A stretch of 64,000 bases of DNA from Conexibacter sp. DBS9H8 (GCF_023330685.1 NZ_CP097128.1:682001-746000), one strand, 5' to 3'. Positions 8,447 through 18,330 are shown, counted from the stretch's first letter. Program-made: numbers and translations. Notes: generated from the letters alone by a model not told the origin.

Positions 8447-9538
8447 GTGATCTACCAGCGCCTCTACGACCACGTGCTCGTCCGGATCCCCGCCGAGGCC
8501 GCCCACCACTGGACGAGCGCCGGCCTGCGGATCGCCGCCGCGCCCGCCCCGATCCGCCGGCTCGGCGCCGCCCTGACGATCCCCTCCGAGATCGCCGTCG
8601 ACGCCTTCGGGCTCCGGTTCGCCTCCCCGCTCGGGGTCGCCGCCGGCCTCGACAAGGACGCGACCTTCCACGCCGCCCTCGGCGCTCTCGGCTTCGGGTC
8701 CGTGGAGGTCGGCACGGTCACCCCGCGGCCCCAACCCGGCAACCCGCGCCCGCGGATCGCCCGCATCCCCGCCGACCGCGCGTTGATCAACGCGATGGGC
8801 TTCCCCAGTGACGGCGCCGAGGCGGTCGCCGCCCGGCTCCCGGGCCGGGCGGCCCCGACGGCGGGGACGGCGGGCCCGATCCTCGGGATCAACCTGGCCA
8901 AGAACCGGGACACCCCGATGGCCGCAGCCGCCGACGACTACGCCGCGGTCGCCGGTCGGCTCGCACCGCTGGCGGACTACCTCGTTCTCAACGTCTCCTC
9001 CCCCAACACGCCAGGGCTGCGGGACCTCGAACGGGCCGCCGGGCTCGCGCCGCTCATCACCGCCGTCCGTGCCGTCGCCGGCGCGGTCCCGCTGCTCGTC
9101 AAGATCAGCCCCGATCTGGCGGACGCGGATGTCGACGCCGTCGCCGAGCTCGCCCACCGGGAGGGCCTCGCCGGGGTGATCGCCACGAACACGACCGTCG
9201 ACCGGGGCGTCCTCTCGCCGGCCGGCCGAGCGGTGGCCGCCGGCTTCACCGGCGGTGGGGTGTCCGGCGCGCCGCTGATGACCCGGTCCCTGGCGGTGCT
9301 TGCCCGCCTCCATCGGGCGCTCGCGGGGTCGGGCACGGTGATCGTCTCGGTCGGCGGGGTCACCGGGGCCGAGGACGTGTGGGCGCGGATCCTCGCCGGC
9401 GCGACGCTCGTGCAGGTCTACACCGGCTTTGTCTACGGCGGTCCGGCCTGGCCGGCCCGGGTCAACCACGGCCTTGCCGGCCGGCTCCGTGCCGCCGGGG
9501 TGAGCTCTCTGGGCGAGCTCGTCGGGATCGCCGCCTGA
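8447..9538 (+). CDS. pyrD: Dihydroorotate dehydrogenase (quinone), class 2
   Basis: 363 residues from GTG 8447. Oxidises dihydroorotate to orotate in pyrimidine synthesis, passing electrons to membrane quinone. The short N-terminal helical extension (residues 1-40) marks class 2. FMN and substrate motifs are in order: [43 protein letters not shown] with the class 2 catalytic Ser, [18 protein letters not shown] and the C-terminal YTGFVYGGP phosphate loop. No other pyr gene is nearby. Confidence 0.95.
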   Translation: MIYQRLYDHVLVRIPAEAAHHWTSAGLRIAAAPAPIRRLGAALTIPSEIAVDAFGLRFASPLGVAAGLDKDATFHAALGALGFGSVEVGTVTPRPQPGNPRPRIARIPADRALINAMGFPSDGAEAVAARLPGRAAPTAGTAGPILGINLAKNRDTPMAAAADDYAAVAGRLAPLADYLVLNVSSPNTPGLRDLERAAGLAPLITAVRAVAGAVPLLVKISPDLADADVDAVAELAHREGLAGVIATNTTVDRGVLSPAGRAVAAGFTGGGVSGAPLMTRSLAVLARLHRALAGSGTVIVSVGGVTGAEDVWARILAGATLVQVYTGFVYGGPAWPARVNHGLAGRLRAAGVSSLGELVGIAA

Positions 9539-9639
9539 CTCGCGCCCGTCTCCGCGCCACCGGGTCCTCACGCGCACCGCGGCCGGCCGTTCAGGCCGAG
9601 GACACACGCCGACAGGTGCGCTCAGGTAGGGTGACTCTC

Positions 9640-10665
9640 ATGCAGCTTGCGATGGTCGGTCTCGGTCGGATGGGCGCCAACATGGTGCGGCGCCTGGTCA
9701 AGGACGGGCACGAGCTCGTCGTCTACGACGTCTCCGCGGACGCGGTCGGCGCCCTCGCCAAGGAGACCGGCGCGACGCCGGCCGACAGCCTCGAGGACCT
9801 CGTCGCGAAGCTGAGCCCGCCGCGGGCGGTGTGGGTGATGGTCCCCGCGGCGTTCACGGATGAGACCCTGGACGAGCTCGCCCGCTTCGTCGACCCCGGT
9901 GACGTGCTCATCGACGGCGGCAACAGCCACTACCACGACGACCTCGCCCGCGCGGGTCGTCTCGAGCCGCGCGGGATCCACTACGTCGACGTCGGCACCT
10001 CCGGCGGCGTGTTCGGGCTCGAACGCGGCTACTGCCTGATGATCGGCGGCACCGAGGCGGCGGTGAGCCTGCTCGACCCGGTGTTCAAGACGCTCGCCCC
10101 GGGGGCGGGCGACATCGAGCGCACCCCCGGCCGTGACGGTGAGCTGCTCCAGGAGGAGCAGGGGTACCTGCACTGCGGCCCGGCCGGTGCGGGCCACTTC
10201 GTCAAGATGGTCCACAACGGGATCGAGTACGGGATCATGGCCGCTTACGCGGAGGGTCTCAACATCCTCAAGCACGCCGGCTTCGGCGCCCAGACCCAGG
10301 AGCAGGACGCGGAGACGGCCCCGATCGCCAACGCGACCGAGCTCTACCACTATGACCTCGACCTGCCCGCCGTCGCCGAGGTGTGGCGCCGTGGATCGGT
10401 GATCGCCTCCTGGCTGCTGGACCTCACCGCCGCCGCCCTCGTCGAATCCCCCGAGCTGGAGGAGTTCGGCGGTCGCGTGTCCGATTCGGGTGAGGGCCGC
10501 TGGACGATCCACGCCGCCATCGACGAGGGTGTCCCCGCAGACGTCCTCACCGCCGCCCTGTATGCGCGCTTCAGCTCCCGCGGCAACGCCGAGTACGCGA
10601 ACAAGCTGCTGTCGGCGATGCGCAAGCAGTTCGGCGGCCACGCGGAGAAGCCCGCCTCCAGCTGA
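9640..10665 (+). CDS. gnd: 6-phosphogluconate dehydrogenase, decarboxylating
   Basis: 341 residues from ATG 9640; earlier in-frame codons would only add a non-homologous leader. Converts 6-phosphogluconate to ribulose 5-phosphate and CO2. Rossmann motif GLGRMGANM (7-15), substrate motif [28 protein letters not shown], and the catalytic [14 protein letters not shown] with the conserved Lys and Asn. It is the short (about 300-340 aa) form often NAD-dependent, lacking the long C-terminal tail of the 470-aa form. It is the last core gene before the tRNA-Val and the island. Confidence 0.93.
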   Translation: MQLAMVGLGRMGANMVRRLVKDGHELVVYDVSADAVGALAKETGATPADSLEDLVAKLSPPRAVWVMVPAAFTDETLDELARFVDPGDVLIDGGNSHYHDDLARAGRLEPRGIHYVDVGTSGGVFGLERGYCLMIGGTEAAVSLLDPVFKTLAPGAGDIERTPGRDGELLQEEQGYLHCGPAGAGHFVKMVHNGIEYGIMAAYAEGLNILKHAGFGAQTQEQDAETAPIANATELYHYDLDLPAVAEVWRRGSVIASWLLDLTAAALVESPELEEFGGRVSDSGEGRWTIHAAIDEGVPADVLTAALYARFSSRGNAEYANKLLSAMRKQFGGHAEKPASS

Positions 10666-10781
10666 CGGCCGCGGCGGTCCCCGGCTCCCGGCCCGGTCCC
10701 GGTCGGGTTCGGGTCCCGCCGCGAGCGGACCGGAGCGGCCGCGCCGCCGGCCAGGGCCCGCCGACTACCCTTGCCCGGTCC

Positions 10782-10854
10782 GGGCGATTAGCTCAGCTGG
10801 TAGAGCGCCTCGTTTACACCGAGGATGTCGGCGGTTCGAGTCCGTCATCGCCCA
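10782..10854 (+). tRNA. tRNA-Val (anticodon TAC)
   Basis: Complete cloverleaf: acceptor GGGCGAT/ATCGCCC, D arm GCTC..GAGC, anticodon stem CCTCG/CGAGG around loop TTTACAC with anticodon TAC, a 5-nt variable loop, T arm GGCGG/CCGTC with TTCGAGT. The discriminator is A10854 and CCA is not encoded. It lies at the left boundary of the island: a decayed copy of its 3' half sits at 48017-48056. Confidence 0.97.
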
Positions 10855-10883
10855 CTCACTCATTCCGCCGCGTGTCGCGACCG

Positions 10884-11073
10884 AGCCGGTTCGTTCTCGT
10901 CGACACTTCGGGCACGCGCCACCGGGTCTGCCGACGCGGTGGCGCCACCGTCGCCATGCTGATCGACTGCCTTATCGCGGCCGACGCGATCCGCGCGCCC
11001 CCCGCTTCTCCGCGCGGACTCTGCCTTCGACGTGCTCGCCGGTCATAGCGAGCCCACGCTCTTCTGCGCCTGA
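10884..11073 (+). pseudogene. VapC-type PIN-domain toxin remnant
   Basis: Starting 30 nt after the tRNA, one frame reads SRFVLVDTSG, like the PIN N-terminus (VLVDTS), then jumps to RGGATVAMLIDCLIAADAIRA (split here: GGATVAML, IDCLIAADAIRA), the conserved C-terminal PIN helix with its acidic residue. After a frameshift near 11005 the next frame reads LLRADSAFDVLAGH, matching the final PIN strand (LHRDRDFDVLARH), and ends at TGA 11071-11073. About 60 central residues are missing. PIN toxins are RNases paired with VapB antitoxins; this one cannot be functional and has no antitoxin beside it. Confidence 0.7.
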
Positions 11074-11145
11074 ACCTCGTCGGTTGGGCCGTCCATCGAG
11101 CTTGTCGTTGTTGGTGAAGCTGAGGCGCGCCGGTCACGTCTCCGC

Positions 11146-12363
11146 TCACGTGGCCCGCGACGTCGATGAGGAAGAGAGCGACGCGCAAGTCACGGCGCCA
11201 CTGAGCTCTGCCAGCTCTTGGCCGTCGTAACCGAGGTCGCGCAACACCGCCTCGGTGTGCGCCCCCAGGTCCGGCGCCGGTCGCTGCCACGGAATCTCAC
11301 GATCGTCGATCAGCCAGGGTAGGCGGACCAACGGCACGCCGTCAGAGTCCAACATCGTGCGGCGCTCGCCCGCGACGTTGGTCTTGATCGCCTGCTCGAG
11401 CCCGAGGACCCGTCCGACGGGGACGCGCTCACGGGCGAACACCGGCAGCCAGTCCTCGGTCGGCCGAGTCCGCAGGCGGTCACTCAGCTCGTGGGCGAGT
11501 TCCTGTCGGTTGCCGCTCCGCTCAGCGACGGAGAGAAAGCGGGGATCGTCCGCGAGCTCCGGAGCGTCCAAAGCGCGCGTAACTCCCAGCCACAGCCGCT
11601 GGTTGGCCGCCGCGATGAGCAGATAGCCGTCCTGGGTCTCGTAACACTCGTACGGCGCCGCAATCGGGTTTCCCGAGCCGGCTCGCGGCGGGCGAACACC
11701 CGTCACATACGCGCTCGTGGCCTGGTATGCAGCCAGATTGAAGCCTGTGTCGACCAACGCCGTTTCGATCTCCTCAACCGGCTGGCCGGCATGGCGGGCC
11801 ATCAGCGCTGCCACCACGCCCAGCGCGATCCACTGGCCGGTGCCGAGATCAATCACCGAGGGTGCGCATCGTGTGGGAGGAGAGCCGTCGTGTCCGGTCA
11901 TCTCCATGATCCCGGTGAAGGCCTGCACCAACGGGTCATAGCCAGGGAGAGTTGCTCCGACGGCACCGGCGCCAAAGCCGTTGACGTCGTAATACAGCAG
12001 CGACGGATTGATCTCGCGAGTCGCCTCCTTGCCGAGCCCGAGGCGCTCCAGTGTACCGGGACGCATGCTCTGTAACAGGACGTTTGCGGTGCCGATCAGT
12101 CGTAGCGCTGCCTCTTGACCCTTCTGGCTCTTGAGGTCGAGCACTAAGCTCCGCTTGCCCGCATTCACGTAGCGGTGAACGACGCTGACGTCGTTGAGGG
12201 GTGACGCATAGTGGCGAGAGTCATCGCCGGTCGGAGACTCGATCTTGATCACGTCAGCGCCGAGTTGCGCCAGGATCATCGCCCCAAACGGCCCGGCGAT
12301 ATTCGTGCAAAGCTCGACAATACGGATGCCGCGAAGGGGCGCAAAATCAGGCGGGAAGGTCAT
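11146..12363 (-). CDS. Family III CoA-transferase (CaiB/BaiF)
   Basis: 405 residues from ATG 12363, chosen because family members begin close to the LRGIRIVEL motif; ATG 12405 is also in frame and neither has a clear ribosome-binding site. N-terminal block [20 protein letters not shown] (CoA binding) and the catalytic Asp in GYDPLVQAFTGIM are present. It should move CoA between acids, or act as a racemase-like lyase, on an acyl-CoA intermediate. First gene of the island, transcribed toward the tRNA; its serine-rich last 15 residues (CASLSSSSTSRAT) look like run-on sequence at the island edge. Confidence 0.88.
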   Translation of the reverse strand: MTFPPDFAPLRGIRIVELCTNIAGPFGAMILAQLGADVIKIESPTGDDSRHYASPLNDVSVVHRYVNAGKRSLVLDLKSQKGQEAALRLIGTANVLLQSMRPGTLERLGLGKEATREINPSLLYYDVNGFGAGAVGATLPGYDPLVQAFTGIMEMTGHDGSPPTRCAPSVIDLGTGQWIALGVVAALMARHAGQPVEEIETALVDTGFNLAAYQATSAYVTGVRPPRAGSGNPIAAPYECYETQDGYLLIAAANQRLWLGVTRALDAPELADDPRFLSVAERSGNRQELAHELSDRLRTRPTEDWLPVFARERVPVGRVLGLEQAIKTNVAGERRTMLDSDGVPLVRLPWLIDDREIPWQRPAPDLGAHTEAVLRDLGYDGQELAELSGAVTCASLSSSSTSRAT

Positions 12364-12539
12364 GCAGCGTGACTGATTCGCATGGAGTTGATTAGAAGCC
12401 AGCATTGAGCAGACGGCGACTGACCATTGCGCTAGTCACGATTGTCCGGCGGCTGCTCGGCAGCCCGCCGCCTCCCAGTTGGTTGCCAGCACGATGGCGA
12501 GGGCCTCCAGCACGTCGCCAGGGATCGCGGACGCCATGG

Positions 12540-12960
12540 GTAGTGCGGGAGGCGCGACCTCTCTCAGGTCTCCGAGTGCGGACAAGGAGTCGGACATGGA
12601 TGGCGTCGGCGAACTCGCCGACGAGGCGAAACATATAAGGCCGCACATCTGCAACGTACATCGGATGTGCGGATCCTCGATCGCGTCTGGCGCTGCATCG
12701 GCGACAGGCCGAGGTCGTAGAACTCCCCGTGGAACGACAGAGCGTGCTCGCTCTGGACCCCTCCCAGATGTGACCCAACGCGCCGATCGGCTTGTGCAGC
12801 CATGGTTCCGACCCGTCGCGCCGGGGTTTCGTATGAGCACGCGTTGTGGACGCCACGTGAGTGCCGAGGCCGAGCGCAAGGCGCCCATGGGAGGCCACTT
12901 GAGATCTCAGGTAGTCAGGACGATGACCAACGGACTCCCCGTGAAGGCGGTTGAGACGCC
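12540..12960 (-). pseudogene. F420-dependent luciferase-like oxidoreductase remnant
   Basis: On the minus strand homologous pieces of one LLM-class flavin/F420 oxidoreductase follow each other in three frames. VSTAFTGSPLVIVLTT is interrupted by a stop at 12907-12909. RLALGLGTHV (12883-12854) is the diagnostic GRxxLGLGxQV-like motif. ALSFHGEFYDL (about 12743-12711) is in another frame, and HPMYVADVRPYMFRLVGEF continuing into ADAIHV (about 12667-12590) returns to the second frame. At least two frameshifts plus a stop make it dead. It lies between the CoA-transferase and the importer operon and was probably part of the original pathway. Confidence 0.72.
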
Positions 12961-13468
12961 GGCACCCCGCAGAGGTGGGGGATCGATCCGACGATTCCGG
13001 CCTGGTGCGGCTGCCCGAGCGCGGTCACGGTCGTGTGGAGCGCCTCGGCCGCTGGGAACTGGGATAACCACGCGGGCCGACGCGACCGAGACGACATCGA
13101 TCGCCCTGTGATCGGGCCGATTAACAGTGGTGTTCAGGATGCGCTCGACGCCGGCGGCGGTACACGCGTCGGCGATCGCGTCTGAGACCGCGGCCGGGCT
13201 GGACACAAGCTCGACGCTGTCGCTGGGGTGGCTCTACCAATGGCGAATAGCGAGCACTGGCTCGGTCGCCCGCCTTCAGCGAAACTAGCGCTTCGGATAG
13301 TTGCTGGTGGGTGCTGCGCTAGCCATGCTCGACGGGAAAGCTCGTCTTCGGAACCCGTGGCGGCTCGGTGACTGTAGGGCGTCACAGGCCCCCGAAGACA
13401 CAGCCATCTGAGGCTCAACAGCGCGCATGCGCTGGGGATCCCGGACTGAGGAGAGGAATAGGTACATC

Positions 13469-14746
13469 ATGAAACAGGATCGACACAATAAGAGGCGATC
13501 CACGCGCTGGGTCGCGATATTGGCGGGCTGTGTGCTCGCCGCAATCACGTTGGCGGCATGTGGCGCCGGCAATAGCGGTACTAGCGCCAGTTCGAGCGGC
13601 TCGGGGAAGAGCAGCGGCGGTTCAGGCGGGAAGTCGGACTTTGTGGTCGGGACCGTTCAGCCCCTGACAGGGGTATACGGAGCAGCGGGCCTCGACATCG
13701 TCCATGCACTCAAGGCGGAAGCCAGCATCATCAACGCCAAGGGCGGCATTCTGGGGCACCCGGTCAAGATCGTCGCCGTCGATGATGCGTCCAACCCGCA
13801 GACCGCGATCTCCGCGACCCAGGAGCTGATCAGCTCCAACTCACTGAACATGTTCGAGCCGGACGTGATTTACGGTGCCACGCAGTTGCCTCTGACCAAG
13901 AACATCTTGTCGGTCAACATCTGCGGGAGCGCGGAGTGCAGCGACGCCAGCAAGTATCCGCTCGACTTTTCACTCAACCCCCCAGCGGGTGCGCAGGTCC
14001 CACCGCTGATTGCCTATGCCAAGCAGCACGGCTATACCAAGGTCGGGATCCTCGCCACCAACGACGCGGCAGGGACGTATTTCACCCAGACCGTCACGAC
14101 TGACGCAAAGGCGGCCGGACTGACGGTCGTCGGCTCCCAGTCCTTCAGTCCGACCGCCACCGACATCTCGGCTGAGGTCCAGGCCCTCAAGGGCAGCGGC
14201 GCCCAGACGGTTCTCACCTGGGCGGCCGGCGCCACGATCGGCGTAGTGATGAAGGGCATGCAGGCAGTCGACTACACCGTCCCCGTGCTCGGGACGCCGA
14301 CCGTGTTTACCGCCCCGGTTGCCCAGCTTGTGCCTGCTCCCGTACAGAAGCAGCTGACCTGCCTCTGCTACGCAGTCGGCATCCGCACCGGCGCGACCGC
14401 TCCGGCCGTGCTGCAGCCGCTGGTCAGTCGCGTTACCAAGTACGGCCCAATCGCGAGCATGATGGTCGTTGGCCTTGCCGCCGACACTCTGGAGTTGGCC
14501 AACTACGGCTTTACCAAGGCCGGGTCACTCGATCCGAAGGCGGCCGCTACGGCGATCCAGGGCATCGGATCTGCCTCGAATTACCCGGGGACGGATTTCT
14601 GGTCCTACCGCACCAAGGCGCCAGAGTTCACGGCGACCAATCACGCCCCTGCGAGCGGACCGCTATCACAAGGGTTCTATGGCGTGGCCAAGGTCAGCCC
14701 TCTGGTGGACGGGATGTACCTCGGCACGTATCCGTTCAAGTATTAG
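13469..14746 (+). CDS. ABC importer substrate-binding lipoprotein (LivJ type)
   Basis: 425 residues from ATG 13469, which follows a GAGGAGAGG site; an upstream in-frame ATG (13427) would bury the signal peptide. Residues 13-31 form a lipoprotein signal with lipobox LAAC (Cys31), then a Ser/Gly linker. The mature protein is a Peripla_BP_6 fold (VGTVQPLTGVYGAAG, GILGHPVKIVAVDDASNP, YTKVGILATNDAAG). Such proteins deliver branched-chain amino acids, but in catabolic clusters often aromatic or alicyclic carboxylates, to a Liv-type permease. It is the first gene of the four-gene importer operon and likely defines the imported substrate. Confidence 0.92.
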   Translation: MKQDRHNKRRSTRWVAILAGCVLAAITLAACGAGNSGTSASSSGSGKSSGGSGGKSDFVVGTVQPLTGVYGAAGLDIVHALKAEASIINAKGGILGHPVKIVAVDDASNPQTAISATQELISSNSLNMFEPDVIYGATQLPLTKNILSVNICGSAECSDASKYPLDFSLNPPAGAQVPPLIAYAKQHGYTKVGILATNDAAGTYFTQTVTTDAKAAGLTVVGSQSFSPTATDISAEVQALKGSGAQTVLTWAAGATIGVVMKGMQAVDYTVPVLGTPTVFTAPVAQLVPAPVQKQLTCLCYAVGIRTGATAPAVLQPLVSRVTKYGPIASMMVVGLAADTLELANYGFTKAGSLDPKAAATAIQGIGSASNYPGTDFWSYRTKAPEFTATNHAPASGPLSQGFYGVAKVSPLVDGMYLGTYPFKY

Positions 14747-14820
14747 GCCAGTCCTGGATAGCTGACGAGAGCCAACGACCACGATCACAGACCAATTCCC
14801 ATGCAAATGAGTGCTAACAC

Positions 14821-15711
14821 ATGAATCTCACAACACTCGGTGTCGGCATCGCATCGGGAATTGGTCTGGGGAGTGCGTACGCGCTCGTCGCAGTCAGCTT
14901 CACCCTCATCGTCGCATCCACCGGGTACTTTATCTTCGCGCTGGAGTCGCTCGTGTCCATCGGTGGAGTCTTGACCTACGTCCTCAGTGCCGACGCTCAT
15001 CTTCCGATGCTCCTCGTCGGAGTGCTCGTGTGCATCGGTGGTCTGATCGCCGGTGCGGCACTTGACGTTATCGCGCGCCGGCCGTTCGAGGGCAGGACGA
15101 CGAACATCGGCCTGGTCGTCCTGCTCGCCTCGATCGGACTGTCGATCGCCATCGATGCCACGGTCGGGCTGCTGTTCGGGAGCAATACACTGAACGTGCC
15201 CGGCTACGTATCCGCGAACCCGTTGATCGTCGACGGCGTCGCGATCAACCCGGCCTATGTTGTGATGTTTGGCGCGATCGTGGTGCTGACCATCGTCTCC
15301 GAGTTCGTCTTCCGCCGAACCAGTACCGGTCGGAATCTGCGCGCGACCCAGCTCGACAGTGAGGGGGTTAGGCTCCTCGGCCTGAACGTCGGATTGATGA
15401 CCACCTGTGTGTTCGGGGTGTCAGGCCTGCTGGCGATGTTCGCCGGCTACCTCCTCACTCCGATCACCTCGGCGTCGGCAACCACGGGTTCTGGGCTGGT
15501 GATTCCTGCATTCGCCGCGTTGGCAATCGGCGGCTTTGGCAGTTTCCGTGGTGCCATCGGCGGCAGCATCGCCGTCGGCCTCGTTGTCGGGATCGTGCCG
15601 TTGTACATGCAGTCGGCCTACGTCGATCCGATCCTGCTTGCGGCAATCGTGTTGGTCCTGCTCGTGCGGCCCCAGGGCCTGTTTGGTACGACGGCCGCCC
15701 GAGCACTCTGA
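14821..15711 (+). CDS. ABC importer permease (LivH type)
   Basis: 296 residues from ATG 14821. Mostly hydrophobic with about eight membrane segments; opens GIASGIGLGSAYALVAVSFT and contains the coupling-loop region FRRTSTGRNLRATQLDSEG before GLNVGLMTTCVFGVSG, the family EAA-like loop that contacts the ATPases. Forms the membrane channel together with the LivM half of the next protein. Lies 74 nt after the binding protein gene and 8 nt before the fused permease-ATPase gene, within one operon. Confidence 0.92.
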   Translation: MNLTTLGVGIASGIGLGSAYALVAVSFTLIVASTGYFIFALESLVSIGGVLTYVLSADAHLPMLLVGVLVCIGGLIAGAALDVIARRPFEGRTTNIGLVVLLASIGLSIAIDATVGLLFGSNTLNVPGYVSANPLIVDGVAINPAYVVMFGAIVVLTIVSEFVFRRTSTGRNLRATQLDSEGVRLLGLNVGLMTTCVFGVSGLLAMFAGYLLTPITSASATTGSGLVIPAFAALAIGGFGSFRGAIGGSIAVGLVVGIVPLYMQSAYVDPILLAAIVLVLLVRPQGLFGTTAARAL

Positions 15712-15719
15712 GTTCGATC

Positions 15720-17627
15720 ATGCCTGAGCCCACCGTCCAGCCTCCGACCCCCACGCCACCCGCCGTTCGCGGCAATGCTCTGCGCGCCCTGTTGTCAGCC
15801 AAGCAGCGGCCTGGCGTCAACTGGGGGGTCGCTCTCGCTGTCCTAATCATGGCGCTGCTTGTCCCCTTCATCACGGGCGGTTACGTTCTCTTTCAGCTGG
15901 AATTGGTCCTGATCTACATCGGTGCCGCCAGCGGCCTCAACCTCGCGGTCGGCTACGCAGGGGAATTCCTGCTGTGTCAGGCCACCGTGATCGGTATGGC
16001 GGCATATGTCTCCGGCATCTTGAGCAGCATGCACAACTGGTCGCCGATCGAGACGTTGCCGCTGGCGATCGTCGCCGCGATCATCTGGCAGCTGATCATC
16101 AGCATCTCCGGACTTCGGGTCCGAGGTCTCTACCTCGGGATTCTCTCTTTCTTCTCTGTCCTCGTCTTCCCGGATCTCGTCCTGCTGACGAGCAACATCA
16201 GCGGAGGCACCGGCGGACTGATCGGGATCTCGCCGTTTGCCCAGCCCGGCTCATCTGACTTCACGGTCCTGCCTTTTGAGATCGCGGTTGCTGTCGCCGC
16301 GGTTTCGGCCCTGATCGTCCGCAATCTTGTCGTGTCCGGATGGGGCATCAGGCTCCGCTACCTCCGAGACGCCCCTCATTCGCTGGCCTCGGCCGGGGTC
16401 AACATCACGAGAACCAAGTTGACGGTGTACGTCGTCTCGGCTATTCCCGCAGCGCTCGCGGGCTGGGCGCTTGCGTACTTCAGCGAGTCGCTGACCTCGT
16501 CGGTGTTCGGACTGTCGCTGACACTCATTCTGTTCGCCGGGGTCCAACTCGTCCGTCCCGGGTCCATCGCGGGACCGATCATCGGCGCTGGGCTGTTGGA
16601 GGGCTACAGCCAGCTTGTCGGCCCCTTCAGTCAGTACAACACGCTCGGGCTCGGGGCCCTGCTGACCCTTGCGTTGATCGTTCTCCCGGGTGGTTTCGGC
16701 CGCTTTCTCTCGCGCAACAGCGGGAGCGCCGCCGCCACGCGGCGTCGGCGTATCCTCAGCGCTGGACCGGTCACGCCCGAGCTCAATCCGCTGGTCGAGT
16801 TACGCCGCGCGCGTCAGGATGCCAGCGCAGCCGGTCAGGCGGAGAACGATACAGCGGTAGTGCTGGAGGTTCGTGACATCGTCAAGTCCTTCGGTGGCAA
16901 CCGTGCGGTCGACGGCGCGGGCTTCACCGTCGGGACCGGTCGGATCGTCGCGTTGATGGGTGAGAACGGATCGGGAAAGACGACCTTGGTGAACATCATT
17001 TCGGGGTTTCTGCGTCCCGACTCCGGCCAGGTGCTGATCAAGGGCCGGCCGACGACCGGCATGGTTGCCTCGCAGGTGGCCCGGCTCGGCTGTGCCCGGA
17101 CCTTTCAGGTGCCCCAGGTGGTTGGCGAACTGACCGTGCGCGAGAACGTCGAAGTTGGACTGCTGTATCGCTCGTGCGTCGGTCCGGCGCGGGCGATTCT
17201 GCTCCCGTTCATCGCTCGGCGCGCCGACCGGGTGCGTCGCGAGGCGGCGGTGCGCATCTGTGAGGAGATGGGCCTCTCCGCAGAGCAGATCGATCAGGAG
17301 ACCGACACTCTGTCGCTCGGCATGCGCCGGATCGTCGAGGTGGCCAGGGCGATCGCCAGTTCGGCCGACCTGATCTGTCTTGACGAGCCGGCCGCGGGCC
17401 TCAACGACGATGAAATCGATTCGCTGTCCCAGGTGCTTAAGGATGTGCGGCAGACCGGTGAGGCGATCCTCCTCGTCGAGCACAACGCGCGCTTTGTGCT
17501 CAGCACCTGCGACGACATCATCCTGCTGCGCGCCGGCAAGGTGGAGGCGTTCTTCTCGGACGTCGATGAAGACAACCTGCCTCCAGCGTTACAGCGTCAT
17601 CTGCGTCGTGCGACGGTAAGCGTCTGA
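15720..17627 (+). CDS. Fused LivM-type permease and LivG-type ATPase
   Basis: 635 residues from ATG 15720. Residues about 35-340 are a LivM permease with roughly nine hydrophobic segments (GLNLAVGYAGEFLLCQA, SGLRVRGLYLGILSFF, GTGGLIGI). A basic linker (RRRRILSAG, about 343-351) leads to a complete LivG ATPase: VVLEVRDIVKSFGG from about 380, Walker A GENGSGKTT (about 414-422), signature LSLGMRR (about 530), Walker B ICLDEPAAGL and the switch His in EHN. These are separate proteins in the classical Liv system; fusion is known in some actinobacteria. It supplies one permease half and one ATPase of the importer. Confidence 0.92.
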   Translation: MPEPTVQPPTPTPPAVRGNALRALLSAKQRPGVNWGVALAVLIMALLVPFITGGYVLFQLELVLIYIGAASGLNLAVGYAGEFLLCQATVIGMAAYVSGILSSMHNWSPIETLPLAIVAAIIWQLIISISGLRVRGLYLGILSFFSVLVFPDLVLLTSNISGGTGGLIGISPFAQPGSSDFTVLPFEIAVAVAAVSALIVRNLVVSGWGIRLRYLRDAPHSLASAGVNITRTKLTVYVVSAIPAALAGWALAYFSESLTSSVFGLSLTLILFAGVQLVRPGSIAGPIIGAGLLEGYSQLVGPFSQYNTLGLGALLTLALIVLPGGFGRFLSRNSGSAAATRRRRILSAGPVTPELNPLVELRRARQDASAAGQAENDTAVVLEVRDIVKSFGGNRAVDGAGFTVGTGRIVALMGENGSGKTTLVNIISGFLRPDSGQVLIKGRPTTGMVASQVARLGCARTFQVPQVVGELTVRENVEVGLLYRSCVGPARAILLPFIARRADRVRREAAVRICEEMGLSAEQIDQETDTLSLGMRRIVEVARAIASSADLICLDEPAAGLNDDEIDSLSQVLKDVRQTGEAILLVEHNARFVLSTCDDIILLRAGKVEAFFSDVDEDNLPPALQRHLRRATVSV

Positions 17628-17629
17628 CC

Positions 17630-18304
17630 ATGACGAAGCCGGTACTCAAAGTGACGGCGCTGCGTGCGTGGTACGGCCGCTCTCAGGTGCTCTGGGATGT
17701 CGGGTTCGAGATTGGGTCCGGTGAGGGCCTCGGGATCATCGGCCGCAACGGGGCCGGTAAGTCGACGTTGCTGCGTAGCCTGGCGGGGGTGCATGAGAAG
17801 GTCGCGGGTGCCATCGAGTTCAGTGGTGCCAACGTGACCGGGCGCCCGCCGCACGAGATCACCCGCCGCGGGCTCTCGCTCGTGCGTGAGGGGGCGCCGG
17901 TGTTCGGCGATCTGACGATTCTCGAGAACATCACGCTCGGTGCTGCGCTCGCCAAGCGGCGTGGCTTATCGCCGCTGGACCTCGAGGAGGTCTGGGAGAC
18001 CTTCCCGGTGCTCCTCCAGATGGCTGATCGCAAGGCCGGTTATCTGAGCGGTGGCCAGCGCCAGATGCTCGCTCTGGCCACAGCGCTCGTGTCGCGACCT
18101 GTGCTACTGCTGCTTGATGAGCCCTCGGCCGGTCTGGCGCCGGAGGCGGCCGCCACCGCGTTTGAGGCGATCGCCAAAATGCGCCAGGGCGGACTGTGCA
18201 TTCTCATCGCCGAGCAGAACCTTGAGTGGCTCACCGGGATCACCTCGAACACCCTGGAGATCGAGAGCGGCCGTGTTGAGGGCCGCGGGTCTGTGCACGT
18301 CTGA
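17630..18304 (+). CDS. ABC importer ATPase (LivF type)
   Basis: 224 residues from ATG 17630, 2 nt after the fused protein. Walker A GRNGAGKST (about 38-46), signature LSGGQRQMLALA (about 140-151), Walker B LLLLDEPSAGLAP. The switch residue region reads AEQNLEWL, Gln-Asn where many ATPases have His, usual for LivF. Last gene of the importer operon, followed by a hairpin terminator facing the convergent crotonase gene. Confidence 0.93.
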   Translation: MTKPVLKVTALRAWYGRSQVLWDVGFEIGSGEGLGIIGRNGAGKSTLLRSLAGVHEKVAGAIEFSGANVTGRPPHEITRRGLSLVREGAPVFGDLTILENITLGAALAKRRGLSPLDLEEVWETFPVLLQMADRKAGYLSGGQRQMLALATALVSRPVLLLLDEPSAGLAPEAAATAFEAIAKMRQGGLCILIAEQNLEWLTGITSNTLEIESGRVEGRGSVHV

Positions 18305-18330
18305 CGCGTCGGGCTGACGACGTCCTGGAT

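Noticed and set aside
10666-10781. GC-rich inverted repeats between gnd and tRNA-Val
   Set aside because: Several overlapping short GC pairings are expected by chance at this composition; no single convincing terminator.
13080-13218. Minus-strand stretch reading VELVSSPAAVSDAIADAC, similar to C-termini of xanthine/CO dehydrogenase large subunits
   Set aside because: Only about 20 residues look related and the following sequence does not; too weak to call a pseudogene.
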